Source: Notospermus geniculatus (lineage: Eukaryota > Nemertea > Pilidiophora > Heteronemertea > Lineidae). From it: a DNA stretch of 64,000 bases. Below are positions 1 through 11,571 of the stretch, in pieces. The stretch's first letter is position 1, and each line of letters opens with the position of its first letter. The stretch spans positions 62,001-126,000 of the forward strand of contig NMRB01000635.1 of NCBI GenBank assembly GCA_002633025.1. The letters run 5' to 3'. A program made the translations under genes and the position numbers. The notes below the pieces were generated by a model. The model did no database searches and was not told the origin of the DNA. It worked only from the letters and a program-made list of their open reading frames with translations.

Positions 1-560
1 ATTTCATAAGGTTGACGGGGAGATGCCCGCATAAGGTAAGCTGTAGGCCTAGTAATGAAATTTTGTGACTGATTTACAAACAGAAGGATTACTTTTAGGT
101 CATTCCTTCTCTGCTGGAAATATTTTCGATTTCATATGTATTGATTTTCTGGCCCCAATGGTTGTTCTTCAAAGTGAAACCGCCTTGTGACTCGGCAAGC
201 TACCTGTTACACACCTGTGAATCAACTGCATTGAACATGATTCTCTCTGCTAAAGGTGCAAATTGTTATGGACAAGTTCCATGCGTTTCTAAACCTGTGA
301 AAAATATTCTTGTGTTTTGTGTGAAGTACCGGTACGCCGGGTCGGTATAGGCATGAGCTTATCATTTGGAGAAACAGTAGGCCTACCAATGATAAGACAT
401 ATCACCAGACTGTGTTGTAGATAAGCTTGTGCCGATGAATGCAGAACATTTTGAGGGATATCGTTGGTGAGGTGAAAGCAGGAATGCTAGAAATGCTGGT
501 TGAATCCCCAGTCATGTCAGTATGATGTTGGCCCAACAAAATTTGGTGTTATTGCAGGCT
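1..560. other. No gene recognised
   Basis: I see no convincing coding exon or repeat here. Reading frames are short and lack recognisable motifs. Confidence 0.5.
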
Positions 561-604
561 TCTGTCAGACGGGCGTTGTGGAAACGTCAACACCTGTCAC
601 TGCT

Positions 605-1090
605 GAGGGTCTAAAGCCTAGCGTACATCGCACTTGCGCGTGGAGACAAGTAGTCGCCACTGAGCTACTGGCAACTCGGAGGATCTAGCTGGAACTGGAG
701 GCGCCTGATCAGTCGCCAGAAACGGTCAATGTACGCACCCTTGCGACTCGCTGGAACTGAGATTTTCCCAGTCGCTGCGAGTTGCACATGTTCAACTTTC
801 TAGCGACTAGTTGTACCCAGTTTCATTCAGTCGTGGCAATGTACGCGGGCTGGCGACTGATCAGTGCCAGTTTTCTGAACAAAACCTAGTCTCATTGAGT
901 CTCAACGCCCCGGATGTTACCTGAGTTGCTGCCAGTCGCAAGTGCGATGTTTGCGGTCAGGACATGACGACTGATTGGATCCTCCTAGTTTTACTGAGTT
1001 GCTGAATTTGCAATGTGCACGCAGTGCGTACATCACCAACGACTGATCAGATCAGTTATTTCCGGTCGCAAGTGCGCCTAGCTTAACTTC
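605..1090. repeat. Degenerate inverted-repeat element
   Basis: The left part (about 612-640, with CATCGCACTTGCG) and the right part (about 1060-1085, with GGTCGCAAGTGCGCC) are imperfect inverted copies. The interior repeats the words CGACTGATCAG and GTACGC in both orientations. This looks like an old nonautonomous DNA transposon, and words of the same kind recur inside the foldback at 19410-19712. Boundaries are approximate and no protein is encoded. Confidence 0.4.
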
Positions 1091-1519
1091 GACACCCATT
1101 GGACTCATTCTTCAATGAATTACCGGTACCTTGAAGTTTCCTGCTCATGTAGGCCTACCAGGAAGAATAACAACATAGCATTTATCACAAAAAAGGTATT
1201 TGAACTCAGTTAAAACATCCTTATTCTAATCATTTGATCGTCATGAAACCCCTTTTTAAGGACACCCCCTCTCCGACATATCTGACAGGTCATCTAATTA
1301 TGGTATATCACCAGGCAGTTGATTCTTGCCTGAAAAAACTGCTGCGTTACTGCCATCGTGCACTGAATGTATGCGTAAACCCATCAAGATAAAAACACAA
1401 ATGGCATTCCAACATTTCACGGCGCGCACAACAAAATTATTGACGTCTTGTTGGGAATACCAAACTTGTCGGTAAGCAAGCAATACGTATTCACGAAGCA
1501 ATTGTTGGGTTACGAATTC

Positions 1520-1593
1520 CAGTCGGGTTGACAGGAGTGGTGAACTTGAAACTCCCAGTCGGGGTGACAGGAGTGGTGAACTTGAAACTCCCA
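1520..1593. repeat. Two-copy 35-bp tandem repeat
   Basis: A unit containing GGTGACAGGAGTGGTGAAC is present twice, head to tail and almost without change. Short ORFs over it on both strands translate the repeat and are not genes. Confidence 0.7.
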
Positions 1594-1979
1594 GCACGGC
1601 GGAATATTCTGATTATCCAACAGGTAGGAGTCGTCAGTTTTTGTGATGGATTTTTACAATTCGTCTGCATCTTTTGTTTCCTGGAATTACTCCGTTCAGA
1701 TGAAGTTGGATTTATATTCGTGGAAGTTGTAAGCCTGCTTTATTGTTTTAGCATCTTTTCCACAAAATTGACATTTTTGGCCAAATTCTTCATCTCGGTG
1801 AGCTGAAATAGACAAATTTCTTTATTGTTTCTCTATAGACTCTCATCAGGCTCTGCCATGCTTTCTGTTTAGTTCTGAAATCACCCACTGTGTGTTAACC
1901 CTTCAGGTACTGAGAATATTTTAAGTGACGGGTGTCCATTCGAGGTTGATTTAGGCAAACTGGGTTTAGGTGACACTAA

Positions 1980-2144
1980 GGCGGCCGTCCATTGGAGCGT
2001 TTCCGTGCAAAGAAACGCTCAAAATCATTGTTTGTTTCCGCATCATTGGTCACGGCGCAGAAAAAAACAATGCTTTCGAGCGTTTCCGCGCACGGAAACG
2101 TCGAGCGTTTCCGCGCACAGAAACGCTCCAATGGAAAGCCGCCC
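1980..2144. mobile_element. Foldback MITE, TAA-flanked
   Basis: The left end GGCGGCCGTCCATTGGAGCG and the right end CGCTCCAATGGAAAGCCGCC are inverted copies, with further internal copies of GAGCGTTTCCG. The element is bracketed by TAA on each side. A 3-bp TAA target duplication with G-rich ends fits the PIF/Harbinger type; the family name is inferred. Confidence 0.6.
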
Positions 2145-2285
2145 TAATACATGTACATGTATTTCAACCAACACAATGTAGCCTAGTTGCTGCGAGAAGG
2201 CCAAGCACAAATCTGAGGTAACGTACCGATTACATCTGACGGTACCCTCTCTAGCCACACCGATAAGGAAGAGACTAACGCAGGT

Positions 2286-2438
2286 GCGGATCCAGGGGGC
2301 GCCCCCCTTTCGGCCAACAAATCTGTAAAATTGACCGTGAAATTCTGAAATTTGGAGCAAACCATTGAAATTCACCACAGATTTCAATGTTTCTAGCACA
2401 GTACGCCCCCTCTTTTCCAAAATCGTGGATCCGCCCCC
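2286..2438. mobile_element. MITE with GCGGATCC-type ends, copy 1
   Basis: The left end GCGGATCCAGGGGGCG and the right end GTGGATCCGCCCC are inverted. The interior (bases around CTGTAAAATTGACCGTG) matches, in reverse orientation, the copy at 59474-59640. Noncoding. Confidence 0.6.
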
Positions 2439-3243
2439 GTAATGCAACCTGTAGGAATGGGGAACGCCCAAGCTGGATCGCTCCATGTCACAGATGCACA
2501 CGATCCAATCTGAGATCATAGTATGAGATCGCTTGACCTTCCACTTCGACTGCTCAGGCCTCCTACTCGAGTCGCGAGCCTGGCGCTCGTCCATTTTACT
2601 GGATTTATCCGCTATTTCTAGTTAAGCCGTATTTTTGCGTAATTTCACTTGAGAAGTGATAAGAAACTGACGCTGGAAGTGATCGACAAGATGAATACAA
2701 ACCGATCGCAAAAAAGTAGATAAAATCATCGTCGATATCTGAACTCGGAGTGAAAAGAGACCAGGGTGACATTTGAATGTTGAAGTCATCGATCCGTAAC
2801 TCGGCACAAAATCTTTTGAGTAGGCTTATAAAGTTGCTGTTATTAAACGTCTCCTGTTATCCCGCGCTTGTCTATCCGTTACAACTTTTATACGTCTCTT
2901 ATTACTTGCTATCGATGATCTTTTCCTTTTGAGGATCGGGTTTCCAATCAGGCGATCGTCGGGGATTCAATTTGTCTGTTGATGGCGGGTCAATACGGCG
3001 TGAAAAAATGTCCTGGTGGACTGGACATGTTGTGTCCTCCACGTACTTTCTGCTCTTTCTGACGTTGATCTCTAGTAAAGCCAGAAACTAAGCTCGGGTG
3101 TCGAAAACTTTCTGTCAGGGAGACAGTTGGTTGAGGATGCAGAGTGGCAACTTGACCACAGTGTCAGTCAGGAGATTTTCCTGTGGGTGCTGTCGGTCAC
3201 TCCCGTGGATTTGCCACAGGAGCTATAAAAAAAATCACTCCCC

Positions 3244-3458
3244 CAGTGGCGGATCCAGGGGGGGGGGCGCAAAAATTTTGGAAGGCATATAATCAGACCC
3301 CTGATTTTCAGTAAAAAGAAAATTCAATTTGGCCTGCCCAGGTGCCAGGAAATCGCGTTTCCGGCAGTTATACCCACAGATTTTTGGCGCTCAGGGAATG
3401 GGGTTTGCCCATTCCACGCCCCCCCCCCCCTGTTCGCCAAATCCTGGGTCCGCCACTG
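3244..3458. mobile_element. MITE with CAGTGGCGGATCCAGG ends
   Basis: The left terminus CAGTGGCGGATCCAGG and the right terminus CCTGGGTCCGCCACTG are near-perfect inverted repeats. The flanking hexamer CTCCCC is on both sides (3238-3243 and 3459-3464) and is a candidate target-site duplication. The ends resemble a hAT-type nonautonomous element, which is inferred from the CAG start only. Confidence 0.6.
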
Positions 3459-3879
3459 CTCCCCAAATGCCCCTCAGGGGAGTGATTCACTCTAGTCAGG
3501 GGGTGATTCACTCCCGCTATTTCAAGTTCAGACAGAGGAAACACTGAAACATTGTCAGAGCCAGAGGGTTTCAACTTCACATTCAAGGGGGTGAGCGTGT
3601 CTTTCTTTTGGGGAATCCAGAAGCAATCCATCTCACATGGCCATGACGAACAAAACCAACATGATACACGGATTAGACTTGCAAAAGGGATTTTGACGGA
3701 ATTAAAGGGGTTATATGTGAGTGAAATGGCGAGGGTGGATTTGCAGCAACTGACGAGCTGAACACGCCAGTGAAAAGCTGATTACGGGTGCTATTCTGAT
3801 CGCGCCGGTGGTCATTCCATGAATCGTGCCAGTAATTTTATTTCACGGGCGTTTACGGGCGCCGGCGCGATCGTGCCCG

Positions 3880-3968
3880 TTTCCTGACTGACACTGTGAC
3901 CGGGGATCGAACCTGCTGCCTCTCTGCCACGAGCCCGACTCCCCGCGCTGCACTCCTTTAACTCGAAG
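3880..3968 (-). repeat. Possible tRNA-derived SINE fragment
   Basis: On the minus strand there is a good Pol III B box (GGTTCGATCCC), with a weak A-box-like TGCAGCGCGGGG about 40 bases before it. No cloverleaf could be drawn with confidence, so this is more likely a SINE head than a working tRNA gene. Confidence 0.3.
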
Positions 3969-4059
3969 AATCTGATGTTCTTTTGTTGTTGATCATCTTC
4001 TGATAAGATAAAACCATGACAACCGATGCGGGGAATCAAGTTGGAAGCGGAGAATTTCT

Positions 4060-5440
4060 TATTCATGTCTCATCTCGTTTCATCTGCGTCGCAGTTAAAT
4101 TCGATTTCAATCAAAAATTTCTTATTTTCATTTTGTCGATTTATTTTACGATTGTCAATTTCATTAGCCGCTCAACATTATTAAGAAATTTTTTGTGATA
4201 TCTTTACAAAATCCTGGCAAAGAGTCCATAGCAGATGCAGGCCGTGCTAGTGCTTTAACGATGAATCAGAATTCTAGCGTGTGGATTTCATTTTCTGTTG
4301 TCAATTTCCTCAGCACTAGATTAGTGCTTTAAGGCAAAACTTTTTTATTCCTTGTTTCGCGAACCCACCGAATTGGGAAACCACAAATTAGGAAAAAAAT
4401 AAAAATTTTATTCTTGCACTTTCTCGCCCCCGCCGAATTCCTTTAACTCAGAAACTGAAAAAAGAAATATTTTTTCTTTATTTTTATTCCGAACACCGCC
4501 CACTACATCGGGGCTCGAAAGTACCTTTTCGCAAAAGGTGCCTAACCGACATACCATAATCTCACGCAATAATGCCGACCCTCGCTTGTAGTTTTGTGCG
4601 TTATGCATTGAGTACCTTGCTCAAGACTGGCGAACATTGCAAGTGTGCCACTTCAATCTAGCAAATTGCAGCCCACCAAATATCGTGGTCACATTAAAAT
4701 TTAAATAAAAAAATTTTCCTCCGATGAAGCATCGCCATTGAAATTGTTGAGAAATGTGAAAAGCTATCAAAAATAAAATTTATTTTTTAATTTTTGTCCG
4801 CCCTTCTCAAATATTTCTCCTCAAAAAAACTTGAGAAACACGGAATAAAAAAGTCTGGCCCAACCGTGATCTGAGGAGCTAATTACTGCATCATTCGACA
4901 ACGTTGGTGACAATCTTCGTGCTCGGTTCTCATTATAACCACCAGCTACGTGCGATAATTTCATTCAGGAAATTTAACCGCATTCCGGAACAAAATCAAT
5001 GGAAGTTTCATGGAAATGTATTGCTTTGAGAGGTGTAATAGAAAAGTCGAGCAAGTAATGATCCATGCTATGTATTCATGTGTTGTATTCGTTGTGGTTT
5101 ACCTATTGATCTAAACCACTTATAACCCTCTCACCCATGTTTTTGGGTGCGAGTTGGACGCGATACCGGGACGAAACGCTGACAGTATGATAAAACCTAT
5201 ATTAATGTATGGTTAGCTCACTGCCTTGGTGCATTTGTCAAAAAATGAAATGTGAAAAAAGCTCGACATACATCTGAAACCCATCAGGTACCTGTAGGTA
5301 GCTTATTCATTGGAAAGCTCTCAGTGAACACTTTCAAATGAGTACCTGTGTGACTGAAAATGAATCAGTGTGATTGACCCCATCATTCAACCCTTGTGAA
5401 TGGCGATTTCTTCACAAGTAGAGATTGCCCATGAATAGGC
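4060..5440. other. AT-rich intergenic sequence, no gene seen
   Basis: AT-rich sequence with many A and T runs and short frames without recognisable domains. I see no repeat with clear ends. Confidence 0.4.
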
Positions 5441-5441
5441 C

Positions 5442-5774
5442 TAAAGCTGCTTTTCCACAAGGTGTGTGTGGACACGGAGGCAGTGGCAGGCGAAGGTGCG
5501 GGTGCGGGCATTGTGTTTCCACGAAATGGGTATGCGGGAGTTGGTCTTCAGGGGAATTGAAAGGAAATGATGACGAAATACCGCACGGGCAGCAAGCGGG
5601 CGTGGGAAAATCGCTATACGACCGATTAAAAAAACTCGTCTGCACCATCCACCTGCTCCGCAGCCGCACCCGCGTCGTGGAAACAGCCAAAGGGAAATAC
5701 GTTGGATCGATTTTTTCCACCCACTCCCGCTCCCGCCTCCGCACCTGCACACGCCTCGTGGAAAAGCAGCTTAA
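5442..5774. mobile_element. Foldback MITE, about 330 bp, TAA-flanked
   Basis: The left end (AAGCTGCTTTTCCAC) and the right end (GTGGAAAAGCAGCTT) are inverted copies. Internal stretches rich in GTGCGGGTGCGGG pair with CGCACCCGC on the other arm. TAA flanks both ends. The overlapping long frames on both strands are products of this palindrome. Confidence 0.6.
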
Positions 5775-6054
5775 AAAAGATTTATTCCTAATCCTAGCTA
5801 TATTACATCTTATTGGAACACCCTGTGTAAGAAAGATCGGTAGCCGATGGGGTTTGAAAAGTCTGATGATGCTTGAATCAACATTGCAACTGTACTACTG
5901 TTGGTCTAAAGCCTCGCTTTTGTCGCCCTACGCTGTGATAGAAATAGCGTCAACAAGTTGCAACTGATAACTTATGTCGCCACCGACTAATAAAACACCG
6001 ATCGGTCGCAACTATCTGAAACTAGTTTATCGCCGTCTTTTGAATGCTTATGTC

Positions 6055-6170
6055 CAGTGTTCTCCACAGGGTTTGGGTAAGGTCGGGCGGCTGGAGCTCC
6101 GGCGGGAACGGGGGGTCTGGGGGCCCTCCCCCAGAAAAATTTGAATTGAGAGGGGCCTCAGACGCGTTTT
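6055..6170. repeat. Fragment of the CAGTGTTCTCCAC repeat family
   Basis: It starts CAGTGTTCTCCACAGGG and continues through a G-rich segment ending near GGGGGCCCTCCCCCAG. It is related to the fuller copy at 27631-27868 and to the segment at the start of the 7.9-kb ORF. Only the left half is recognisable. Confidence 0.5.
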
Positions 6171-6818
6171 CCTGGCTTCTGGAGTAGTAATTTATCAAAC
6201 AATCACTTCCACAAAAATCCCTTTTTTTCCCACCACATCGACGATCCCGGTTCGTGTAGCCGACGTAAAACATCTGATCTCCATCGATCGCATGTCGGCA
6301 TTTGCCGCCGCCAGCATCCATTCATACGACTGTCATGACGATGACCAGACGACTCACTCGTGTACATGTTTAATAGCCTAAACTCTGCAATATACCCCCC
6401 AGTCACAACGTAGGTCTCGCTCACGTCGCCAGCATCCTGTTTGTTCTTTGTCAGATTAGATCAAAATAATGACATAATACACACAAACTTCATTCAACTG
6501 AAAGAAGCATTGATTGACACACTGAAAGGTAAAAGGTCACCACTGGCTGGGTCCCGCGAATATTTTATGCAAATCAGATTTGCATAAAATACGCCAGTTG
6601 CGTATCTTCATAATTGCGCGAGTGCAATAATACACGAAAGAACAATGAGAAGAACTCAAAACTAAACAACAATTACTTTCTTCAGGTGAAAGAATCATAA
6701 CCAATCATTTACTCTTTAGAAACAATAACATTTATGATTGACGATACATGTATAGGCCTGGCTACGTCCGGGCCGATTCTAGGTCACATTCTCTTGATTC
6801 CGATTCAACTTCGACTTC

Positions 6819-6851
6819 ATGAAAATGGATGCTGCTGAAGAAAAGCAGGAG
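6819..6851 (+). CDS. Possible first coding exon (11 codons) with splice donor
   Basis: A short ATG-initiated stretch translating as MKMDAAEEKQE runs directly into a good donor, GAG|GTATGT, in phase 0. If joined in phase 0 to the exon at 11165 it hits a stop after 23 codons. It is therefore either an upstream ORF/5' UTR exon of the zinc-finger locus or belongs to something else. Weak evidence; listed because donor and reading frame coincide. Confidence 0.25.
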
Positions 6852-7857
6852 GTATGTTTTTCTGCATAGGGCAGTTGTCCCCCAAGTTCCAACCCATTAG
6901 GCCTAACATCACTCAGGTTCCCTCAAAGCCGGCCATTCAAACGGCCGCTCTGAAGATGCAATTGTCAGCCCCGTGCCGCAGGCAGTGGCAGGCAACACGT
7001 GTGCTATTGTCATAGTTCCTCAAATCGCCGTCGAGATTTTATAGATGTCGCTGCAGATTCACCGAATCATCAGGGGATTCCCCAGTTAAAAACACAGTTG
7101 AATGACAAGTAGGCGTCACTTGCTGATGATGACAGCCAATCTGAGTACCGGTATTATCACTGCTCTGTCAATGACTGGTTGCCAAGTCCGCTACTGGTGA
7201 TTCGAACAGGCCAGCCGACATTAGCGGCGTATACTCACCTTGGCCCTCTCCTCATCTTCCCATAGACCTAAGGCTTTTAGCAATAATGCGAAACAAAAGC
7301 CAGGAAGCGTCTTTATTTAAAGTAAGCAGCTCATGTTAGTATGGGATAGCAGCAGCATTGTGAATTGTTTTATTCCATATAATGATAGTTAGTAGGATCG
7401 AAAGCAAAAAAGATGTAACATTTTCTAGTGTTCCCAATATCTGACGCCAAATCCTGTGACACTGCTGTTACAATACGTCAATTGTTTCTATTTAAGAATT
7501 AGATGTAATTTTAATCAACCCCTTCTGGTTCCGTCCTGCATGTACCAGCCACGCGGTTCGGTGGGATCAAGGAACCGCGTTAATTGAGTGTGATTGCTAG
7601 ACAAACACTCCGACCACCGCAATCAGTCAACTTGTTGGTTTGTTTGTGTTTCGCCAGACGCGCTACGGAGTGCTGGCAACGCGACTGGGACGTTGTGATT
7701 AGGGTAATTACGGTAAAATAGACAAGTGATAAACAAGCTGGCATGATTATAATGGCAATTGAAGTTGAAGACAAGTTAGGGGAGAGTGTGTATATGCCGT
7801 AATGGGGTAAAACTGATACGATAAGACTGACTTTTTAAGGTCGGGTGGCAGCTTTTT

Positions 7858-9960
7858 ATGATCGGGCGGGCATCGTTAGGACGGGCGGTAGTTCGTCAAG
7901 GTCGGGTGGCCCGCCCTCGCAAAACCCCTCGTGGAGAACACTGCACAATACGTGACTTGGAGAATGAAAAGATCTGTTTGGAAGAAACAGTTGAAGATCT
8001 GAAATCTGCGGATACTGACAGCGCGTTGCAAAAAACAGGAAGGACATATTCGTCCGAAATGAGGCTGTTTGTTTACGATGCATTGGTGAATAACGTACCT
8101 ACCACAAATATTCCTGTGCTGATTCAGAAATTCGCAAAGAGGTCTGGTGTGCTTCTCAACCATGTGCCACATAGGAGTACAGTTGAAATGATGGCACGGG
8201 AGTTGGGTGTAATTTCCGACTTTCAGGCGGCTGAATTCCTTATGGACAATCAAGACCTCACATTGGGATTTGATGCCACCACGCAGGAGGGTGTTCATGT
8301 GAATAGTGTACACGCCACAAGTCCCTCATCGTGCCAAGTTCTTGGATTAGATCAGTTAGCTGGTGGAACTGCGGAGGACTATTCACTACATATCGATGGC
8401 AGCATCAGTCGTGTGAATGATGTTTACTGTCAATTTTACTCTACCAACTTTGCTGAAACCAGAGAAAAGATACTTCGCAATATATCGAATACTATGACAG
8501 ACAGGGCTGCTGTTAATCATGCTACAATTCAGCAGCTGGAAAGTTCATGGAGGAAGTCATTAAACGAACTCAATTGTCATCTCCATCCATTGGATACAAT
8601 TGCCAGTTCAATGCGACAAGCACTGAAGGCCAACGAACCTGCTGGTTTGGACAAGAAACTTTGGGGACACGAATGCATCGCGCATCAAATCATTCTGGCA
8701 GTTAACAAATTTCGATACAAGGATGGTCGTGGTGACCCTAAAGGGTTCACAACGTACTTAGAAAACGCAGGTCTGCCGAAAGGACTCATACCAAGATACA
8801 GAGGGAACAGACTGCATATTATGTTCCATATTTCTGCACAGCTGCATTTTCATCGCAGCTTCTTTGAGGACTTCTTTAACAAAGGAACAGTTACCTGTGG
8901 TGGGCTCCAAACAAGTCTCAGGCAAGACTTCTTGAATCCGTGTGCCAAGGTTGAACTGCAGGTGCTTGGTCTTCTCGGGAAACTGTTGTCTGGGCCTTGG
9001 ATGGCCAAATTTTACACATCTAGTGAATCTTCAGTCAGCCATGTGGATGGCATCAGTATTGTGAAGGATGTTGTGGACGTTGTGAGGAAATTTTCCGCCC
9101 AGCCAATGGAGACGCTCACAACAAAGACAGATTTCTTTGGGAATGACCTCAACACCTCTGAACCTATTATAGCAACACTACAGCAGAAGCCTGTGGATGA
9201 AACTCTGTTCTCAACTATGATGGCAGCTTGTTTGCAGAAAACAGTGGAAGTGCTTGAGAGACAGTATCAGAGATACTTTACAACAGACCTCACAGAGAAG
9301 TTGAGGAGTGAGACAGAGTCAGCCCGGTTACACAATATTGATGCGGAGCAGATAATGGGCATGTTTAGTGCTGCCAAAGAGCGTGCCCCCAGTGCAACAA
9401 TGTGCTACTTATCTTCTCGTATCCGTGCGCAGAAGAACAATGTCACTGACTTCCTAGATGGACTCGGAGCAGAGAAGAGAGAGAAGCTGGTGTCTTTTGC
9501 AGTGAAATTGGGACGTTCCCAAAGAATGGAAAAACGAAAGAGACAGGTGGTCATAAAACAAGAGATTTCAAAGCGATTGGCTACCAAAGTGCAGAAGAAA
9601 GAGACAGTGGAGCGCAGCAAACTGGAACGTGTCCTAAAGAAATGTGACTCTAAGTCATTGGAAATAAATCAGGAGCCAGAGTTCAAGGATATTGAACCAA
9701 GTGTTCTGGAGGCCGTCAAGGACATCTTGTCCGGCAAAGTCGTTGGGCGCCAGATTTTGCATGTGTGGTATGATGAAGACACACAGGAAAAGACTGTGTA
9801 CAGTGGCAAAATTGAAAAGCTGTTGAAAAGAGGTGGGGGAACTTATAGAATTGGATACTGGCAGGAGGGTGAATCATATGATGAAGATGCTGAGGACTTC
9901 GACTTGTCCAAGTTTGCCCTTGCTGTTGACCTCATCTGTGACGACTTGGTTATTTCATGA
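7858..9960 (+). CDS. Transposase-like protein with Tudor-like C-terminus
   Basis: An uninterrupted frame of up to 700 codons. The first about 29 codons lie over a repeat end (GTGGAGAACACTG at 7931-7943), so the true protein probably starts later; the first internal Met is residue 68. A coiled-coil-like heptad stretch lies near residues 36-50. Acidic residues in LGFDATTQ (D139) and MTDRAAVN (D215), followed by CHLH (240-243), resemble the D...D...CxxH layout of hAT/RNase-H-fold transposases. A very basic Lys/Arg-rich stretch follows (about 555-610). The last about 75 residues (HVWYDEDTQ, VYSGKI, YRIGYW, acidic tail) look like a Tudor-type barrel. Family is inferred from these patterns; the third catalytic acid is not identified and no ends of a mobile element were found. 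It could also be a domesticated host gene. Confidence 0.5.
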   Translation: MIGRASLGRAVVRQGRVARPRKTPRGEHCTIRDLENEKICLEETVEDLKSADTDSALQKTGRTYSSEMRLFVYDALVNNVPTTNIPVLIQKFAKRSGVLLNHVPHRSTVEMMARELGVISDFQAAEFLMDNQDLTLGFDATTQEGVHVNSVHATSPSSCQVLGLDQLAGGTAEDYSLHIDGSISRVNDVYCQFYSTNFAETREKILRNISNTMTDRAAVNHATIQQLESSWRKSLNELNCHLHPLDTIASSMRQALKANEPAGLDKKLWGHECIAHQIILAVNKFRYKDGRGDPKGFTTYLENAGLPKGLIPRYRGNRLHIMFHISAQLHFHRSFFEDFFNKGTVTCGGLQTSLRQDFLNPCAKVELQVLGLLGKLLSGPWMAKFYTSSESSVSHVDGISIVKDVVDVVRKFSAQPMETLTTKTDFFGNDLNTSEPIIATLQQKPVDETLFSTMMAACLQKTVEVLERQYQRYFTTDLTEKLRSETESARLHNIDAEQIMGMFSAAKERAPSATMCYLSSRIRAQKNNVTDFLDGLGAEKREKLVSFAVKLGRSQRMEKRKRQVVIKQEISKRLATKVQKKETVERSKLERVLKKCDSKSLEINQEPEFKDIEPSVLEAVKDILSGKVVGRQILHVWYDEDTQEKTVYSGKIEKLLKRGGGTYRIGYWQEGESYDEDAEDFDLSKFALAVDLICDDLVIS

Positions 9961-9980
9961 ACTGAGTGGATACAACTTGT

Positions 9981-10462
9981 AAATACTGTAAATAGACTGT
10001 GGATTGATTGTTACTAGGTAAGAATTACATTTCCTTGCCACAGAAGCTCACATGAAGCACAATTTCGTACCTTAAATGACCGAGCGTCTGTCATTCATGT
10101 ACATTTCAGGTGCTGTGTTGAAATTGACATTACATGATATAAATACTGTAAATAGACTGTGGATTGATTGTTACTAGGTAAGAATTACATTTCCTTGCCA
10201 CAGAAGCTCACATGAAGCACAATTTCCTACTTAAAATGACTGAGCGTCTGTCATTCATGTACATTTCAGGTGCTGTGTTGAAATTGACATTACATGATGT
10301 AAATACTGTAAATAGACTCTGGATTGATTGTTACTTGGTAAGAATTACATTTCCTTGCCACAGAAGCTCACAAAGCACAATTTCCTACTTAAAATGACTG
10401 AATGTCTCTCATTTATGTACATTTTCAGGTGCTGTGTTGAAATTGAAATTGACATTACATGA
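9981..10462. repeat. Three-copy 160-bp tandem repeat
   Basis: A unit of 160 bp, beginning AAATACTGTAAATAGACT and ending with TTGACATTACATGAT, is repeated head to tail at 9981, 10141 and 10301. The first two copies differ by only a few bases and the third is slightly more diverged. It follows the stop of the transposase-like frame almost directly and may be part of its 3' UTR. Confidence 0.8.
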
Positions 10463-10814
10463 TGTAATTTCATGTCATTAAAATGAAAATAAGTGCAAAT
10501 GGTAGTGTTTTAGTCAAGCTTTCATCACTGAAAATTTGATCAAAATCCATTGAAAAATAAAAAAGTTACAGCATTTTGAAGATCATAGTTACATGGGAAG
10601 GTCACAACTTTTTGTTTCCTCTATTGTTTTAGGCAATACCAAAATTGGCCTATATTCCGTATCTTTAAATTGTCATAACTTTTTTATTATTTGAGCTATG
10701 GAGTTGATTTTGGTACCATTGTGAAGGTTTTTCAGAGCTCTTTCCAATGATACCAGAGTTTTTCCAATTTCATGAGTTTGAAATTTTATGTCACATACCT
10801 ATCATTGTTGATAA

Positions 10815-11063
10815 GGGACCATCTCAAAATTGGTTGATGCCGCAAAAGACTAACCTTGGTTAGTCTCTCTCTTGACCTCCTCCCCCCTTTGAGAGACTTT
10901 ACTTCAGAGGTCAATTGGCATCAAAACCTCTGAAAAAAGTATATGGATGATGCCAAACAAGGCCAAAAGACTAACCGGCCACATCAAAATCCTTGACCCC
11001 CTCCCCCCCCCAGACTAACCGAGGTTAGTCTTTTGCGGCATCAACCAATTTTGAGATGGTCCC
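10815..11063. mobile_element. MITE with about 50-bp terminal inverted repeats, TAA-flanked
   Basis: The left arm (from GGGACCATCTCAAAATTGG) and the right arm (to CCAATTTTGAGATGGTCCC) match over about 50 bp with one mismatch. TAA lies immediately outside each end (10812-10814 and 11064-11066). Long G-rich inverted repeats with a 3-bp TAA duplication are typical of PIF/Harbinger MITEs. The element lies about 100 bp before an exon. Confidence 0.75.
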
Positions 11064-11208
11064 TAATGACCTGAAAGCCATGGAGGCATGTGATTCCGCC
11101 AAGACCAAAAACGGTGTGAATAAGCTTGAAAATTGATGCTTATTTTTGCATGTATTCCTTACAGGGTGGTGGATATGAGATTGCATCATTGACCACAAGA
11201 GAAGCACT

Positions 11209-11571
11209 ATGGATGATTCAGATGCACAAGCCTTGAAAATGGAGTCTGAAGATAAAGACGATATGGTCAATGAGGGAGCTGGTGCAGCATTTAAAGAGCA
11301 TGAGGAATCTGAAGAGGAGAATGATATCCTAGGTCTGGCAAAGACAGAAGAGGAGGAGCTGGATGAAATGGAGAATGAGGACACAGACCTGGAGGGCGAT
11401 GTTTCATTTTTAGATGGACATTCAAATTCAGAACTAGGACATGATAATCTGGAGTCTGGAAATGGATATTCAGAAGTTGTTGACCCTTTGCAGGAAATGG
11501 ACGATGAGGATACTGATGTTGGGGATGACTCACAAGAAGCAGAAGGTGACAATCTNCTGGACAGGAAAGCA
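11209..11571 (+). CDS. Shared N-terminal exon: acidic disordered segment
   Basis: It follows a CAG acceptor at 11164. The ATG at 11209 has an in-frame TGA upstream, so it is the likely start. It translates to about 120 residues with runs of Glu/Asp and scattered Ser, Leu and Met (for example EESEEENDIL and EEEELDEMENEDTD), with no folded domain recognisable; it resembles an acidic activation or interaction region. The end is uncertain. A donor GCA|GTTTGT at 11571 keeps phase 0 with the next exon. The better-looking donor AAG|GTGACA at 11545 is phase 1 and does not match. The single N at 11556 may hide a join error. Confidence 0.5.

Noticed and set aside
2043-2594. Minus-strand ORF of 183 codons
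   Set aside because: Runs across two MITEs and has no domain.
5412-5967. Overlapping Arg/Cys/Gly-rich ORFs on both strands
   Set aside because: They lie over a foldback MITE whose two arms keep frames open.
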